The notes: generated by a model from the sequence alone, not told the origin. A stretch of DNA of 64,000 nucleotides from Symbiobacterium terraclitae (GCF_017874315.1 NZ_JAGGLG010000006.1:94363-158362); one strand, 5' to 3'. Counted from the first letter of the stretch, positions 26,934 through 37,546 are shown. A program made the numbers and translations.

Positions 26934-27722
26934 TCAGACGGCGCCGAAGCGGCGCTCGCGGCGGGCGAACTCCCGCAGAGCCTGTTCCAGGTGCTCCCGC
27001 GTGAAGTCGGGCCAGTACACGTCCGTCACCCAGATCTCGGCATACGCCGCCTGCCACAGCAGGAAGTTCGATAGGCGCATCTCACCGGCCGTCCGGATCA
27101 CCAGGTCGGGGTCCGGAAGCCCGGCCGTGTACAGGTGGCTGGCCACCGCGGCCGCGTCGATGCGGTCGGGGTCCAGCCGGCCGGCCTGAACCTCGGCAGC
27201 AAGGCTGCGGAAGGCATCCACCAGCTCCGCCTGGCCGCCGTAGTTCACGGCCAGGTTCAGGATGAGCCGGTCGTTGCCCCGCGTCAGGTTCACCGCCCGC
27301 TCGATCTCCCGCTGCTGCGCCGGAGGCAGCTCGTGGATACGGCCGATCGCGTTGATGCGCACGCCGTTCTTGTGCAGGGTCGTGGCCTCCAGCCTGCAGT
27401 ACTCCAGCAGCAGGCTCATGAGGGTATCGACCTCGTCCTTGGGCCGCTTCCAGTTTTCCGTGGAGAACGCGTAGCAGGTAAGGACCTTGATGCCCAGTTC
27501 GGGGGCTGCCTTCACCACGCCGCGCAGGGCCTCGACCCCGGCGCGGTGTCCGGCGGTGCGGGGAAGGCCGCGCTGCACCGCCCACCGTCCGTTGCCGTCC
27601 ATGATGATGGCAACGTGGCGGGGCCCCTCCGCCTTCGGCTCCGGCCCCGGCCCCACACCGGGGGAGGCCTCCCGCTCCCGCCGAACCATTCTGCGCAAGT
27701 CGTCTAGCACGCCTCTCCACAA
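26934..27722 (-). CDS. uppS: Isoprenyl transferase (undecaprenyl diphosphate synthase)
   Basis: 262 aa cis-prenyltransferase. HVAIIMDGNGRWAVQRGLPR carries the catalytic Asp; YAFSTENWKRP and the C-terminal DPDLVIRTAGEMRLSNFLLW are also family signatures. Makes the lipid carrier for cell wall synthesis from MEP-pathway products. The start is uncertain: TTG 27722 abuts the GGGAGG site, while GTG 27710 is about 12 bases from it; either overlaps the end of the small upstream ORF. Confidence 0.97.
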   Translation of the reverse strand: MWRGVLDDLRRMVRREREASPGVGPGPEPKAEGPRHVAIIMDGNGRWAVQRGLPRTAGHRAGVEALRGVVKAAPELGIKVLTCYAFSTENWKRPKDEVDTLMSLLLEYCRLEATTLHKNGVRINAIGRIHELPPAQQREIERAVNLTRGNDRLILNLAVNYGGQAELVDAFRSLAAEVQAGRLDPDRIDAAAVASHLYTAGLPDPDLVIRTAGEMRLSNFLLWQAAYAEIWVTDVYWPDFTREHLEQALREFARRERRFGAV

Positions 27723-27955
27723 CCTCCCTGCCCCGGCGCCTGCTCCCGGCGCGCATACTCCCGGTGCGCCAGCACGAGGGTCAGGCCCTCGGGCGTCTCG
27801 CGCTGGGCGACGACCCTCAGTTCCCCGACCCCCACAGGGCGGCTGGGAGGAGCGGTAACCTTCCAGGTATAGGCAAGGCCGCGGTCGATCAGGATCGGCT
27901 CCGCCTCAGCCCAGGGGAGTCCGACAAGATCCCACCGCCATGAACCGCCATGCAC
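27704..27955 (-). CDS. Small PASTA-like single-domain protein
   Basis: 83 aa from GTG 27955, which has a perfect GGAGGTC 6 bases upstream and begins 4 bases after the frr stop; the 3' end overlaps uppS. The sequence DLVGLPWAEAEPILIDRGL followed by a beta-rich half and VVAQRETPEG looks like one PASTA repeat (as in the tails of PBP2x/Stk kinases). There is no signal peptide or membrane segment. The PASTA assignment is by eye and tentative. Position between frr and uppS suggests co-expression with lipid II carrier synthesis. Confidence 0.6.
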   Translation of the reverse strand: MHGGSWRWDLVGLPWAEAEPILIDRGLAYTWKVTAPPSRPVGVGELRVVAQRETPEGLTLVLAHREYARREQAPGQGGCGEAC

Positions 27956-27958
27956 AGG

Positions 27959-28516
27959 TCAGACCTCCATGATCTCCTTCTCTTTGGCGGCCATGATCTG
28001 CTCGCTCTCCTTGATGTACTTGTCCGTCAGCTTCTGCACCTCGTCCTGTGCGCGCTTGGACTCATCCTCGGAGATCGTCTTGTCCTTCTCCATCTTCTTG
28101 ATCTGGTCGTTCGCGTCGCGCCGGATGTTGCGGATGGCCACCCGCTGCTCCTCGGTGCGCTTGTGGACGACCTTGACCATCTCCTTGCGCCGCTCCTCGG
28201 TCATCGGCGGGATGGAGAGGCGGATCACCGTGCCGTCGTTATTGGGGTTGAGCCCCAGATCCGAGGTGTTGATCGCCTTCTCGATCGCCTTGATCAGGGA
28301 GCGGTCCCAGGGCTTGATCACCAGCGTGCGGGGGTCGGGCACCTCGATCGTGGCGACGTTGTTCACCGGAACCGGGGAGCCGTATGCGTCAACGCGGACC
28401 TTGTCCAGCAATGCCGGCGTGGCCCGCCCGGCCCGCATGCCGGCCAGGTCCTGGCGGAAGACATCAACCGCTTTCTTCATGCGCTCCTCTGCATCCTTGA
28501 TGATCTCCTTGGTCAC
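27959..28516 (-). CDS. frr: Ribosome recycling factor
   Basis: 185 aa, standard RRF length. N-terminal helix [33 protein letters not shown], and the hinge [14 protein letters not shown] are typical. GTG 28516 lies just after pyrH with a G-rich ribosome-binding site. Part of rpsB-tsf-pyrH-frr. Confidence 0.98.
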   Translation of the reverse strand: MTKEIIKDAEERMKKAVDVFRQDLAGMRAGRATPALLDKVRVDAYGSPVPVNNVATIEVPDPRTLVIKPWDRSLIKAIEKAINTSDLGLNPNNDGTVIRLSIPPMTEERRKEMVKVVHKRTEEQRVAIRNIRRDANDQIKKMEKDKTISEDESKRAQDEVQKLTDKYIKESEQIMAAKEKEIMEV

Positions 28517-28519
28517 CGG

Positions 28520-29287
<768 letters not shown>

Positions 29288-29364
29288 TCAATCGTTTCTA
29301 CGTCTTCCAAAGCGTTTCCTCCAGCAAATACCGCGATTCCCGGAAGCGGCCGATTCGGCCATGA

Positions 29365-29392
29365 GGGCGGGAGGTGCAAACGCCTCCCGCCC
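29365..29392 (-). terminator. Hairpin between tsf and pyrH
   Basis: Perfect 10-bp arms 29365-29374 and 29383-29392 with an 8-base loop, 12 bases past the tsf stop. No T-tract follows, so it may be a partial terminator or an mRNA-stabilising end between rpsB-tsf and pyrH-frr. Confidence 0.5.
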
Positions 29393-29404
29393 CCCGACAT
29401 GCTC

Positions 29405-30319
<915 letters not shown>

Positions 30320-30479
30320 GTGCAAACTACCCCCTGTTGGTTAGGATTCCACCTTCCGGGACATTGGATACCAGTTTTTGGTCCGCACGGTCATAACGGA
30401 CCGGGGGACGCGGCGTGCCGTCCACTCTCCCCCGGCATGCCCCCCGCCTGGCGCAGGGGATCCGTATTCCTATAGAAAG

Positions 30480-30539
30480 GCGGGGCGACCAAGGCGTCAA
30501 TCCCGTCTCGTGGGATAGGCTTCCTCGAGTCCGCCCCGC
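30480..30539 (-). terminator. Structured rpsB-tsf intergenic region
   Basis: Outer arms 30480-30487 and 30532-30539 (8 bp, GC only) enclose further pairing and are followed on the minus strand by CTTTCTATAG, a terminator-like end about 15 bases after rpsB. A TTGACG at 30500-30495 inside the structure has no well-spaced -10. The remaining 30326-30479 shows a 6-bp hairpin next to AAAAA but no gene. Confidence 0.4.
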
Positions 30540-30555
30540 TCATGCTCAACTGCAG

Positions 30556-31335
30556 CTACTCCGCCTCCACGTCCACGCCGGCCTCGAACTCCTCGGCCGG
30601 CTCGGCGTCCGCAGCCGCCTCCTCAACCTCGTCGACCGTGGCGGAAGCGTCCACACCCTGGCGGCCCTCGATGACGGCGTCGGCAATCTTGCTGGTGAGC
30701 AGCTTGACCGCACGGATGGCGTCATCGTTGCCCGGGATGATATGGTCGATCTCGTCAGGGTCACAATTGGTGTCGACGATCGCGACGATCGGGATCCGCA
30801 GCTTCCGCAGCTCGGCCACCGCGATGCGCTCCTTGCGGGGGTCGATCACGAAGGCCATGTCGGGCAGGCTCTTCATGCCCTTGATGCCACCGAGGTACTT
30901 CTCGAGCTTCTCCCGCTCGTGCTGCAGCTGGGCCTGCTCCTTCTTGGTCAGCTTGGTCCAGTACTCGGTGCCCTCGATCTCCTCGAGCTCGATCAGGCGG
31001 TTGATGCGCTTCTTGATGGTCTCGAAGTTGGTCAGCATGCCGCCCAGCCAGCGCTGGTTGACGTAGAACATGCCGCAGCGCTCGGCCTCTTCCCGCACCG
31101 CATCCTGCGCCTGCTTCTTGGTGCCGATGAAGAGGATCTTCCCGCCGTCGGCGGCCATCTGCCGCACCGCGTTGTAAGCGGCGTCGACCATGCGGACGGT
31201 CTTCTGCAGATCGATGATGTAGATGCCGTTCCGCTCGGTGAAGATGTACTCCTTCATCTTCGGGTTCCACCGGCGGGTCTGGTGACCGAAGTGGACACCC
31301 GCCTCGAGGAGCTGCTTCATGGAAATCACAGACAC
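30556..31335 (-). CDS. rpsB: 30S ribosomal protein S2
   Basis: 259 aa. Begins [20 protein letters not shown], the usual S2 N-terminus, followed by [13 protein letters not shown] chose GTG 31335 (SD GGAGGT about 10 bases upstream) over the ATG at 31344, which abuts the ribosome-binding site. Acidic C-terminal tail (Glu/Ala-rich). Own promoter at 31455-31483. Confidence 0.98.
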   Translation of the reverse strand: MSVISMKQLLEAGVHFGHQTRRWNPKMKEYIFTERNGIYIIDLQKTVRMVDAAYNAVRQMAADGGKILFIGTKKQAQDAVREEAERCGMFYVNQRWLGGMLTNFETIKKRINRLIELEEIEGTEYWTKLTKKEQAQLQHEREKLEKYLGGIKGMKSLPDMAFVIDPRKERIAVAELRKLRIPIVAIVDTNCDPDEIDHIIPGNDDAIRAVKLLTSKIADAVIEGRQGVDASATVDEVEEAAADAEPAEEFEAGVDVEAE

Positions 31336-31454
31336 GGGTAACATTCACCTCCGCTGATTTTGGAGCCTCCGCCCGCCTCATCCCGCACCGGAACTGCCCT
31401 GAGGCAGCATCGCCGCTGTGGTCGACGGACGTGTGTAGTCACACACCAACCGAT

Positions 31455-31483
31455 ATCTTAGCATAATCAGGGGACAGTGGCAA
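31455..31483 (-). promoter_or_regulatory. Promoter of rpsB-tsf
   Basis: Minus strand: TTGCCA (31483-31478), 17-base spacer, TAAGAT (31460-31455) preceded by TGC, i.e. an extended -10. The leader of about 110 bases contains a short stem (GTGTG/CACAC type) that could mediate S2 autoregulation. Confidence 0.75.
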
Positions 31484-31496
31484 AGGGTTTTCGCAG

Positions 31497-31727
31497 CTAG
31501 AGTCCAAACCACGTCCGGATCTGTTCCGGTGTCGCCCCCTGCGCGACCATCGCCGACAGGTTACGGAGAAGCAGAACCGTGTCCGGCGCGTAGCGCGCCT
31601 CGCCGCCCGGGCCGGGTGCGGTCAGGCAGCGCATCTGGGCCGCGAACCGCTCGCTGAACCAGCGCAGTTCGGCGGCGCTGATTCCGGCCTGGACCAGCAG
31701 TTCGCGCTCTGTCAGCCAGTCTGTCAC
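31497..31727 (-). CDS. Small MerR-like helix-turn-helix protein
   Basis: 76 aa. The pattern ERELLVQAGISAAELRWFSERF ... RYAPDTVLLLRNLSAMVAQG ... EQIRTWF resembles the MerR-type wing-helix DNA-binding domain without an effector domain. GTG 31727 follows a GGAGGAG site. Last gene of the FlbD-PilZ-FapA run before rpsB. No target can be named. Confidence 0.6.
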   Translation of the reverse strand: MTDWLTERELLVQAGISAAELRWFSERFAAQMRCLTAPGPGGEARYAPDTVLLLRNLSAMVAQGATPEQIRTWFGL

Positions 31728-31774
31728 GCCCGCTCCTCCCTCTGCCGCGCATGTTCACACCCTTACATACGAAA

Positions 31775-31803
31775 CGCCCCGGCGCCTGGTTCACGCCGGG
31801 GCG
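31775..31803 (-). terminator. Intrinsic terminator after the 177-aa membrane-anchored protein gene
   Basis: Perfect 10-bp arms 31775-31784 and 31794-31803, 9-base loop, followed on the minus strand by TTTCGT; 16 bases past the stop at 31820. Confidence 0.7.
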
Positions 31804-31819
31804 AACCCGCGAGTAACCG

Positions 31820-32353
31820 TCACCGGGCACGGATGCGCACGGGAACCGGTACGCCGGGCGCCACCCGCACCTCGAGCCGCTGCCCTTCCAGCACCTCCGC
31901 CACCCGCTCCTCTGCCAGGGCCGCCGCGCGCTCGGCGATGCGCTCGGCCAGCGCGTCCATGTCCACCACACCCGCGACCGCGTCCACCCCGGCCCGCACC
32001 GCCTGGTCGAGGGCCTGCTCCACCTGCACCTCGGCCACCTCGGGCAGGTCGAACGTCATCCCGCCCAGCTCCACCCGCAGTTCGCTCAGGCGCCGTCGGG
32101 CCTCCGCGCTCACCTGCGCCGGCACCTCGGCGCGCACAGCCTCCAGGGCGGCGGGCAGCTCCCGGCGAACGGCCGACCGGACCTCGGCCGCCACCCGCGC
32201 CGAGAGGGCGCCCGTCTCCACCGTCACCACCAGCCCAGCCTGCATCAGGTAACCCAGGGCGAGCGCCAGTACCGCGGCCGCGGCCCCGACCCCGGCCACC
32301 ACGCCCCGCAGAACCCACGCCGAACGCTCTCCTGTCAGCATGTCCCCGCTCAT
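31820..32353 (-). CDS. Membrane-anchored helical protein of unknown function
   Basis: 177 aa from ATG 32353 (GGGAG 8 bases upstream). One transmembrane helix at about residues 14-37, then a long Ala/Glu/Arg/Val-rich, probably helical or coiled-coil extracytoplasmic part ending in a short basic tail. No family recognised. In Bacillus the equivalent position before rpsB is held by swrB, also a single-pass protein with a charged helical domain; similarity is of layout only. Confidence 0.6.
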   Translation of the reverse strand: MSGDMLTGERSAWVLRGVVAGVGAAAAVLALALGYLMQAGLVVTVETGALSARVAAEVRSAVRRELPAALEAVRAEVPAQVSAEARRRLSELRVELGGMTFDLPEVAEVQVEQALDQAVRAGVDAVAGVVDMDALAERIAERAAALAEERVAEVLEGQRLEVRVAPGVPVPVRIRAR

Positions 32354-32438
32354 CCCGCACACTCCCCCGCCCGGGGCGCCATCCGCGACGCGACCCCGGC
32401 TACCACGAGGGTATGCCGGGGTTGATATGTACATGCCG

Positions 32439-32756
32439 TCAGACCTTCACGTCGAGGCGGCCCGTGCCGGCCGGCTGCTCCTGCCGGGGCGCCGGCGCCT
32501 GACGCTGCCGGCGCTCGCCGCCGGAGCGCGGCCCTGCCTGGGCGCCGCCCCGCTGCTGGGCGTCGGGGTTGATCGTCGGCTTCTCGGCCTCCGTGCGGCG
32601 CCGCACCTGCTTCTGGCTCCGCTCTCCCTCCTGCACGACCTGCGTCCCCAGCACCTGCTGGAACGCGTGCGGGTACTGCTCGTTCTGCTGCACGGCACGC
32701 CCTGCCTCCGTGAGGCGCGGCAGCATCGTGAGCGAGTCGATCGGTCGCACCGACAT
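32439..32756 (-). CDS. Small charged protein of unknown function
   Basis: 105 aa. Ordered-looking N-terminus (RPIDSLTMLPRLTEAGRAVQ) and a disordered, Gln/Arg/Pro/Gly-rich C-terminal half. Strong GGGAGGTG site before ATG 32756. Sits 50 bases after the FapA stop on the same strand, so probably co-transcribed. No membrane segment, no known domain. Confidence 0.6.
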   Translation of the reverse strand: MSVRPIDSLTMLPRLTEAGRAVQQNEQYPHAFQQVLGTQVVQEGERSQKQVRRRTEAEKPTINPDAQQRGGAQAGPRSGGERRQRQAPAPRQEQPAGTGRLDVKV

Positions 32757-32806
32757 CGTCAGACACCTCCCACCGGTGACCTCCGCGTCGACATGTCACC
32801 TCGGCG

Positions 32807-34243
32807 CTAGTAGGCCGGCACGAGCACCACCGAGCCGTCCTCGCCGATCACGAAACAACTGTTGGTCGACTCATCCACAACGGTGTGACGTTCTGCGCCA
32901 ATCGTGACCCGCACCCCGGGGTAGACCGCGGTGATTGCCTTCACGCACGCCCCCGGGACGGGCGTGAACTGCGCCTGCAGGGCCGCAGCCCGGGCGGCCA
33001 GCTGCTCGCGCTCGGCGGCGGTCAGCCGCTTGCTCTTCTCGATAAACTGCGAAGACGGGCGGGGCCTGTTCCGGTCACCGGCGGGCTGTTCAGGGTAGGC
33101 TGTGCCGCGGCCGGCGTAGCCGAACCGCTCCTCCACCTGGGCGAGCCGCTCGCGGATCTGCTCCAGCTCCGCCCGCACTGCGGGCGGCACGCCGACCTGC
33201 AGCTCGGTTGCCGTCCCGCTCGGGGAGCCGATGATCTGCGCGCTGATCTCGCGCAGCGCCCGGATCCGGCCGCCCACGATGGAGCTCCGGCCGCTGGTCA
33301 CGATCACCTGCTCGCCCGAGACGCGCGAGCCCAGGATGCTGTCGGCCACCACCACGTCGGCGCCGGCCTCCACCTCGGCCGACTCGATGAACCGGCAGCG
33401 CACCTTGCCGCCGACCTTGATCTGGCTGCGGCCGCCGCCGACGATGCCGTAGCGCACCAGCAGGTCGCCGCCGGCCTCCACGCTGCCGCCCATGATCCCG
33501 CCGTGGACCTCGACGTTCTGGCCCGCCTTCACGGTGAACCCCTGCGTCACGTCCCCGCGCACGATCACGGTGCCGACGAAGTCGATATTGCCGGTGGCGT
33601 AGCCCACGTCGCCCGGCACGACATACACCGGCGAGACCGTCACCTCCCCGCCGGCGGAGATGGAGGCGTGGCCCTCCACCTGGGCGATCACGGCCTGCTT
33701 GTCGGGCGAGAGCCGGGTCCCCTGCCCCGCCAGCAACCGGACATCCCGGCCGGGGCGCGGCTTGATGGTGCGCCCGAACACGTCACAGCCGGGCTCGCCC
33801 TCGGTCGGCGGCTGCCGTCGGGCCAGCTCCGTGTCCTTCGCGACGTTGCGCACCATGTTCAGGTTGAAGAAGTCGGCCCGGCCGTCCTCGGTGAGGCGCG
33901 GGTAGCCCGAGGGCGTCTGCAGCAGCGGGTGGTGGATGATTGCGCCGTCCTGGCCGTCGACCGGCCGCCGGCCCTCGGCCACCACCACGCCCGCGCGGAC
34001 CTGCGGATGCCCCTTCTCGGCCATCTCCACCAGGCGCGCGATCGCCTCGTGGTCAATGCCGTAGGTTACCCGGTGCGCGGCCAGCGCCGCCAGCACGTGC
34101 TCCACCGTGACCGGCTGGCCGCCCGGTTCGGGCGGTATGATGCGCGCCTCCACGGTCATGTTGTCCGGGGCGATCGTGAGCTGAACCTCACCATCGCGCG
34201 GCGCGTTCTGGTCGGTTCCTTGCGTCACGCCCCAGTCACTCAC
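32807..34243 (-). CDS. FapA family protein (DUF342)
   Basis: 478 aa. The central part shows the glycine/valine-rich repeated beta pattern of the DUF342 right-handed helix (GNIDFVGTVIVRGDVTQGF, then VEAGGDLLVRYGIVGGG and so on), with a helical stretch (about 355-430) and a C-terminal beta domain. Family members (FapA, flagellar assembly protein A) occur near flagellar and chemotaxis genes. GTG 34243 with GGAGGGG site. Downstream of the PilZ and FlbD genes. Confidence 0.88.
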   Translation of the reverse strand: MSDWGVTQGTDQNAPRDGEVQLTIAPDNMTVEARIIPPEPGGQPVTVEHVLAALAAHRVTYGIDHEAIARLVEMAEKGHPQVRAGVVVAEGRRPVDGQDGAIIHHPLLQTPSGYPRLTEDGRADFFNLNMVRNVAKDTELARRQPPTEGEPGCDVFGRTIKPRPGRDVRLLAGQGTRLSPDKQAVIAQVEGHASISAGGEVTVSPVYVVPGDVGYATGNIDFVGTVIVRGDVTQGFTVKAGQNVEVHGGIMGGSVEAGGDLLVRYGIVGGGRSQIKVGGKVRCRFIESAEVEAGADVVVADSILGSRVSGEQVIVTSGRSSIVGGRIRALREISAQIIGSPSGTATELQVGVPPAVRAELEQIRERLAQVEERFGYAGRGTAYPEQPAGDRNRPRPSSQFIEKSKRLTAAEREQLAARAAALQAQFTPVPGACVKAITAVYPGVRVTIGAERHTVVDESTNSCFVIGEDGSVVLVPAY

Positions 34244-34265
34244 TGAGCACCCCTCCCCGACAGAC

Positions 34266-34916
34266 TCACACCAGACCCTTCTTGCGACGACGGCGTTGCT
34301 CCGCGAAGATGTACTTCACGATCTGCTCCCGGTCCCGCTCCTCGATGGCGCTGAAGCGCACCCCGAGCCGCACCGGCCCCTCCGAGTCCGTCGCTCGGCG
34401 GACGACCTCGGCCTCGGCGGGGATCAGCTGCTTGGGCAGGTGGATCACCAGGTCGAGGCGCGTACCCACGGGGAACTCCTCTTCCGTCACGATCTGCGCG
34501 CCGCCGCCGCTCAGATCGATCAGGCGCCCCGGCTTGAGCTGCACCTTGCCGCCCTCCTCCCGGTGCGTACCGCTCAGGACGTACTCGATGGGCAGGCTGA
34601 CGTCCAGCCGCACGAAGTCGCGCAGCTGCAGACTGCGAATGGCGCTGGGCTCGGGCCGGGTGAGGATCAACCCGGGAGTGGCGTCGTTGGCCCGCTGCAC
34701 GACCGTGGCCTCGAAGCCGATCCGGTCGCCGCCCTCCAGGTACTCGACGACCACCTCGTCGCCCGGCATCAGCGGAACCAGGGCGGAGCCGAACATCGGG
34801 TGCGCCACCCGGATCGTCGACGCATCCACCGCCTCCATGTACGTCGAGTAGCGGCCCTTCCAGGGGCCCTGCGGGATGAAGATCGTCACTCGCTGGTTGA
34901 TCGTGGGCAATCGCAC
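34266..34916 (-). CDS. PilZ-domain flagellar brake-type protein (YcgR/YpfA-like)
   Basis: 216 aa, N-terminal YcgR-like beta domain (residues 1-95) and C-terminal PilZ domain. The c-di-GMP binding motifs are present: RDFVRLDVSLP at the domain border (the R-x-x-x-R position is only partly conserved) and LIDLSGGGAQIV (D-x-S-x-x-G). Expected to bind c-di-GMP and influence motility. Start moved to GTG 34916: AAGGAGG lies 9 bases upstream; the longer frame has no such site. Confidence 0.85.
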   Translation of the reverse strand: MRLPTINQRVTIFIPQGPWKGRYSTYMEAVDASTIRVAHPMFGSALVPLMPGDEVVVEYLEGGDRIGFEATVVQRANDATPGLILTRPEPSAIRSLQLRDFVRLDVSLPIEYVLSGTHREEGGKVQLKPGRLIDLSGGGAQIVTEEEFPVGTRLDLVIHLPKQLIPAEAEVVRRATDSEGPVRLGVRFSAIEERDREQIVKYIFAEQRRRRKKGLV

Positions 34917-34992
34917 GGGCCATATCCTCCTTGGTCTGCGTGTGGCCGCTAGCCCCCGGGTGCATGCAGGTGGCAGAGGGGCTTCCGGGAAG

Positions 34993-35211
34993 CTAGTCCG
35001 CCTGGTCCCGGCCTTCGGTGAGCGGGGTGTGGCAGGCACGCTTGAACTCGACCACTCGGCGGATGACCTCGTCCACCGACTCCTCCACGATCAGCTTGTG
35101 CCCTGTGGTCAGCGTAACGACGGTATCCGGGGTCGCCTCGACCGTCTCGATCAGGTCGGCGTTGACGACGAACTCCCCACCCTTCGCCCTGAATCGCCGG
35201 AGCTTGATCAC
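34993..35211 (-). CDS. FlbD family protein
   Basis: 72 aa. VIKLRRFRAKGGEFVVNADLI followed by ETVEATPDTVVTLTTGHKLI and EESVDEVIRRV matches FlbD proteins of Firmicutes flagellar operons, whose role is not well defined. GTG 35211 with GGGGGAGG site. First gene of the FlbD-PilZ-FapA group; codY upstream ends in a strong terminator, so this group has its own promoter. A TTGACC with an AT-containing stretch 17-18 bases on lies at about 35245-35275, low confidence. Confidence 0.85.
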   Translation of the reverse strand: MIKLRRFRAKGGEFVVNADLIETVEATPDTVVTLTTGHKLIVEESVDEVIRRVVEFKRACHTPLTEGRDQAD

Positions 35212-35349
35212 GGCGCCTCCCCCTTCTGGTCTTGGCCTCACTGGATAAGCATGGTCAAGGGCAAATGGTCAAAGGCAGACACTAGCTCTAGCGAAAAGTT
35301 CGCTCTCCGCCACGCAGTTCCCTTCTGCGCGCGGGCCGGACGAAGGAAA

Positions 35350-35373
35350 ACCCCACGCAGCTTGGCGTGGGGT
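35350..35373 (-). terminator. Intrinsic terminator of codY
   Basis: Nine-base arms 35350-35358 and 35365-35373, 6-base loop, followed on the minus strand by TTTTCC; 18 bases past the codY stop. Clean intrinsic terminator. Confidence 0.85.
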
Positions 35374-35390
35374 GAGGTTGTTCGCCTTCT

Positions 35391-36146
35391 TCAGCGGAGC
35401 TTCCGCAGTTCCTCCACCAGGCGGTCGTTCAGCACCTTGATGTGGGTGCCCTTCATGCCGAGCGACCGGGACTCAATAACGCCGGCGGACTCAAACTTGC
35501 GCAGGGCGTTGACGATGACGGAGCGGGTGATGCCCACCCGGTCGGCGATCTTGGAGGCGACCAGCAGGCCCTCGTTCCCGTCCAGCTCGTCGAAGATGTG
35601 CTGCACGGCCTCCAGCTCGGAGTAGGAGAGCGTGGCCAGCGCGATCTGCACGGCGGCCTTCTTGCGGGCCTCCTCCTCCAGCTCGCCCGCGTGCGCCCGG
35701 AGGATCTCCACGCCGGCGACGGTGGCCGCCAGCTCGGCCAGGATCAGGTCCTCGTCACCCAGCGACTCGCCCCTGGCGAGCACGAGGGTGCCGAGCCGCT
35801 CGCCGCCGCCGTTGACGGGCACAATGGTCACGAGGCCGCCCCGCATCTGGATCTCGCTGCCCTCGCGGACGATGGTCAGGTTCTCCTGGGATGCGTTGGG
35901 CGTCGTCTCGTCCACCTTCATCAGGGCGTTGTTGTACTCCTCGGTGAACGTCGCGTTCTGATAGGACTCGACTTCCCCGCTCGTCAGCCCGAGCCCGAGG
36001 ATCTTGCCCTTGCGCGATGCAACGTAAACGTCGGCCCCCACCAGATCGGCCAGCACACCGGCCAGTTCGTTGAAGTTGACCTGGGTTCCAGCGCTCTTCT
36101 GCAGCAGGCGGTTGATCCGACGGGTCTTCTCCAGCAGTGTCTTCAT
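35391..36146 (-). CDS. codY: Global transcriptional regulator CodY
   Basis: 251 aa. N-terminal GAF domain that in the family binds branched-chain amino acids (residues 1-150) and a C-terminal winged helix with the conserved [20 protein letters not shown] segment near residue 205. CodY represses nutrient-adaptation genes in Firmicutes in response to GTP and isoleucine. GGAGGC lies 10 bases before the ATG. Between xerC and the flagellar-type genes, as in Bacillus, but without the clpQ-clpY pair. Confidence 0.98.
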   Translation of the reverse strand: MKTLLEKTRRINRLLQKSAGTQVNFNELAGVLADLVGADVYVASRKGKILGLGLTSGEVESYQNATFTEEYNNALMKVDETTPNASQENLTIVREGSEIQMRGGLVTIVPVNGGGERLGTLVLARGESLGDEDLILAELAATVAGVEILRAHAGELEEEARKKAAVQIALATLSYSELEAVQHIFDELDGNEGLLVASKIADRVGITRSVIVNALRKFESAGVIESRSLGMKGTHIKVLNDRLVEELRKLR

Positions 36147-36424
36147 TGAAAATCTGCCTCCATTTCGGTCTTCCTATGTGATGGCAATTAGGTGCGGCCC
36201 TGCCAAACGCTTCCCTTCCTGACAGCCGCCCCGGCTGTCTCCATGTGTTCTAGGTCATGCGCCGACTACTCTGTCTCAAAGCTAATGATGCCCCAACTCT
36301 CTGCTAAATCAATCGCCTCCGCTGCCAGGAATGCAAAAAAGGGGTGTATGTGGGTCGCCGCCGTGAAGGTCGCGGGAACCATCACGTGCCAGAACGGCCT
36401 GGGACGCCCAAACTGACCAACACG
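36147..36424. other. codY-xerC intergenic region
   Basis: No gene supported. It contains a perfect 8-bp hairpin (36222-36229 with 36233-36240, 3-base loop) that may end xerC transcription. The codY promoter must lie here, but I see no well-spaced hexamers. Confidence 0.4.
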
Positions 36425-37486
36425 TCAGGAATCACCGCCCGGCTGAGTCCGCCGCTGGCGCGGGTGCGCCGCCAGGTACTGCTGCCGCAGCCGCTGCGTG
36501 GTGACGTGCGTGTAGACCTGAGTCGTGGAAAGGCTGGCATGTCCCAGCATCTCCTGCAGGGCGCGGAGGTCCGCACCGCGGTTCAGCATGTGGGTCGCGA
36601 ACGAATGGCGCAGCTTGTGCGGGCTGATGTGGCGGTTCAACGCCATCTGTTCGATGTACCGGTCCAGGAGGCGCCGCACCGACCGATCGGAGAGCCGCAT
36701 GCCCAGCTTGTTGAGGAACAGCGGCTGCCGCGCCTCCGGAAGGGCCTGGTCCTTCGCCGGGGCCCGTGCCCGCAGCTCGGGCCAGGCGCGAGACAGGTAG
36801 GCGCCAAGCGCCTGGAGCGCCTCGCTCCCCACCGGTACGGCCCGCTCCTTCCGCCCCTTTCCGTACACCACCACCCATCCGTCGCTGTAATCGATGTCGC
36901 CCCTGTTCAGGGCAACCAGCTCGCTCACGCGCAGGCCCGTGGCGTACAGCAGCTCCAGCAGCGCCCGGTCGCGCAGGCCGAGGGGCGTGCTCGTGTCCGG
37001 CTGGGAGAGCAGCCCGCCGACCTCCTCCTCGTCCAGGAAGACGGGGAGCCGCCGCTCCAGCTTCGGGGTGTGCACGCCGGCCACGGGATTGGAGGTGACC
37101 AGGTCGGACTTCAGCAGGTACTTGAAGAAGGAGCGCAGGCACGACAGCTTGCGCGCGATGGTCCGCCGGCTGAACTCCTGGGACTGGAGGTAGGCGAGGT
37201 ACGACCGGATCGTCAGGTGCGTCACGGCGCGCAACTCGGGCAGGCCCACGGCAGGGGCTGCGGCATACTCGCCGGTGGCGAAATCGTGCCGGCGAGTGCG
37301 CCCGCTGCTGCGCCCCCCCACCACCGGGACGCTGGTGCCGCCGCTGGCCAGCCAGGCGTAGAACTGTTCCAGGTCGAGCCGGTAGCTGCGCAGGGTGTGA
37401 TCGGATGCCGATTTCTCCACGGACAGGCGGGTGAGAAAGCCAGCGACCTCCGGACCGAGGTGTTCCCCAGCAGGACCGGCCGTCAC
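36425..37486 (-). CDS. xerC: Tyrosine recombinase XerC
   Basis: 353 aa. N-terminal SAM-like core-binding domain and C-terminal catalytic domain with all active-site residues: Arg in YATGLRVSELVA, Lys in VYGKGRKERAVPV, His-x-x-Arg in ISPHKLRHSFATH, His in LGHASLSTTQ and Tyr in QVYTHV. Acts with XerD at dif to resolve chromosome dimers. GTG 37486 has GGAGGTG 7 bases upstream. The N-terminal domain carries an insertion of about 35 residues (near residues 55-90) compared with usual XerC (about 300 aa), rich in Gly/Arg/Ala. Position between trmFO and codY is as in Bacillus codV. Confidence 0.95.
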   Translation of the reverse strand: MTAGPAGEHLGPEVAGFLTRLSVEKSASDHTLRSYRLDLEQFYAWLASGGTSVPVVGGRSSGRTRRHDFATGEYAAAPAVGLPELRAVTHLTIRSYLAYLQSQEFSRRTIARKLSCLRSFFKYLLKSDLVTSNPVAGVHTPKLERRLPVFLDEEEVGGLLSQPDTSTPLGLRDRALLELLYATGLRVSELVALNRGDIDYSDGWVVVYGKGRKERAVPVGSEALQALGAYLSRAWPELRARAPAKDQALPEARQPLFLNKLGMRLSDRSVRRLLDRYIEQMALNRHISPHKLRHSFATHMLNRGADLRALQEMLGHASLSTTQVYTHVTTQRLRQQYLAAHPRQRRTQPGGDS

Positions 37487-37546
37487 CTGTGCGCACCTCC
37501 CCTGCCCGCCAGCCACTTTGTTACGGGGCTTATCCAATCGGTCTCT

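Noticed and set aside
36266..36382. 38-codon minus-strand ORF after xerC (MVPATFTAATHIHPFFAFLA...) in the same frame as xerC
   Set aside because: Looks amphipathic and plausible but lacks a Shine-Dalgarno; also overlaps an opposite-strand open frame. A readthrough of xerC seemed less likely than chance.
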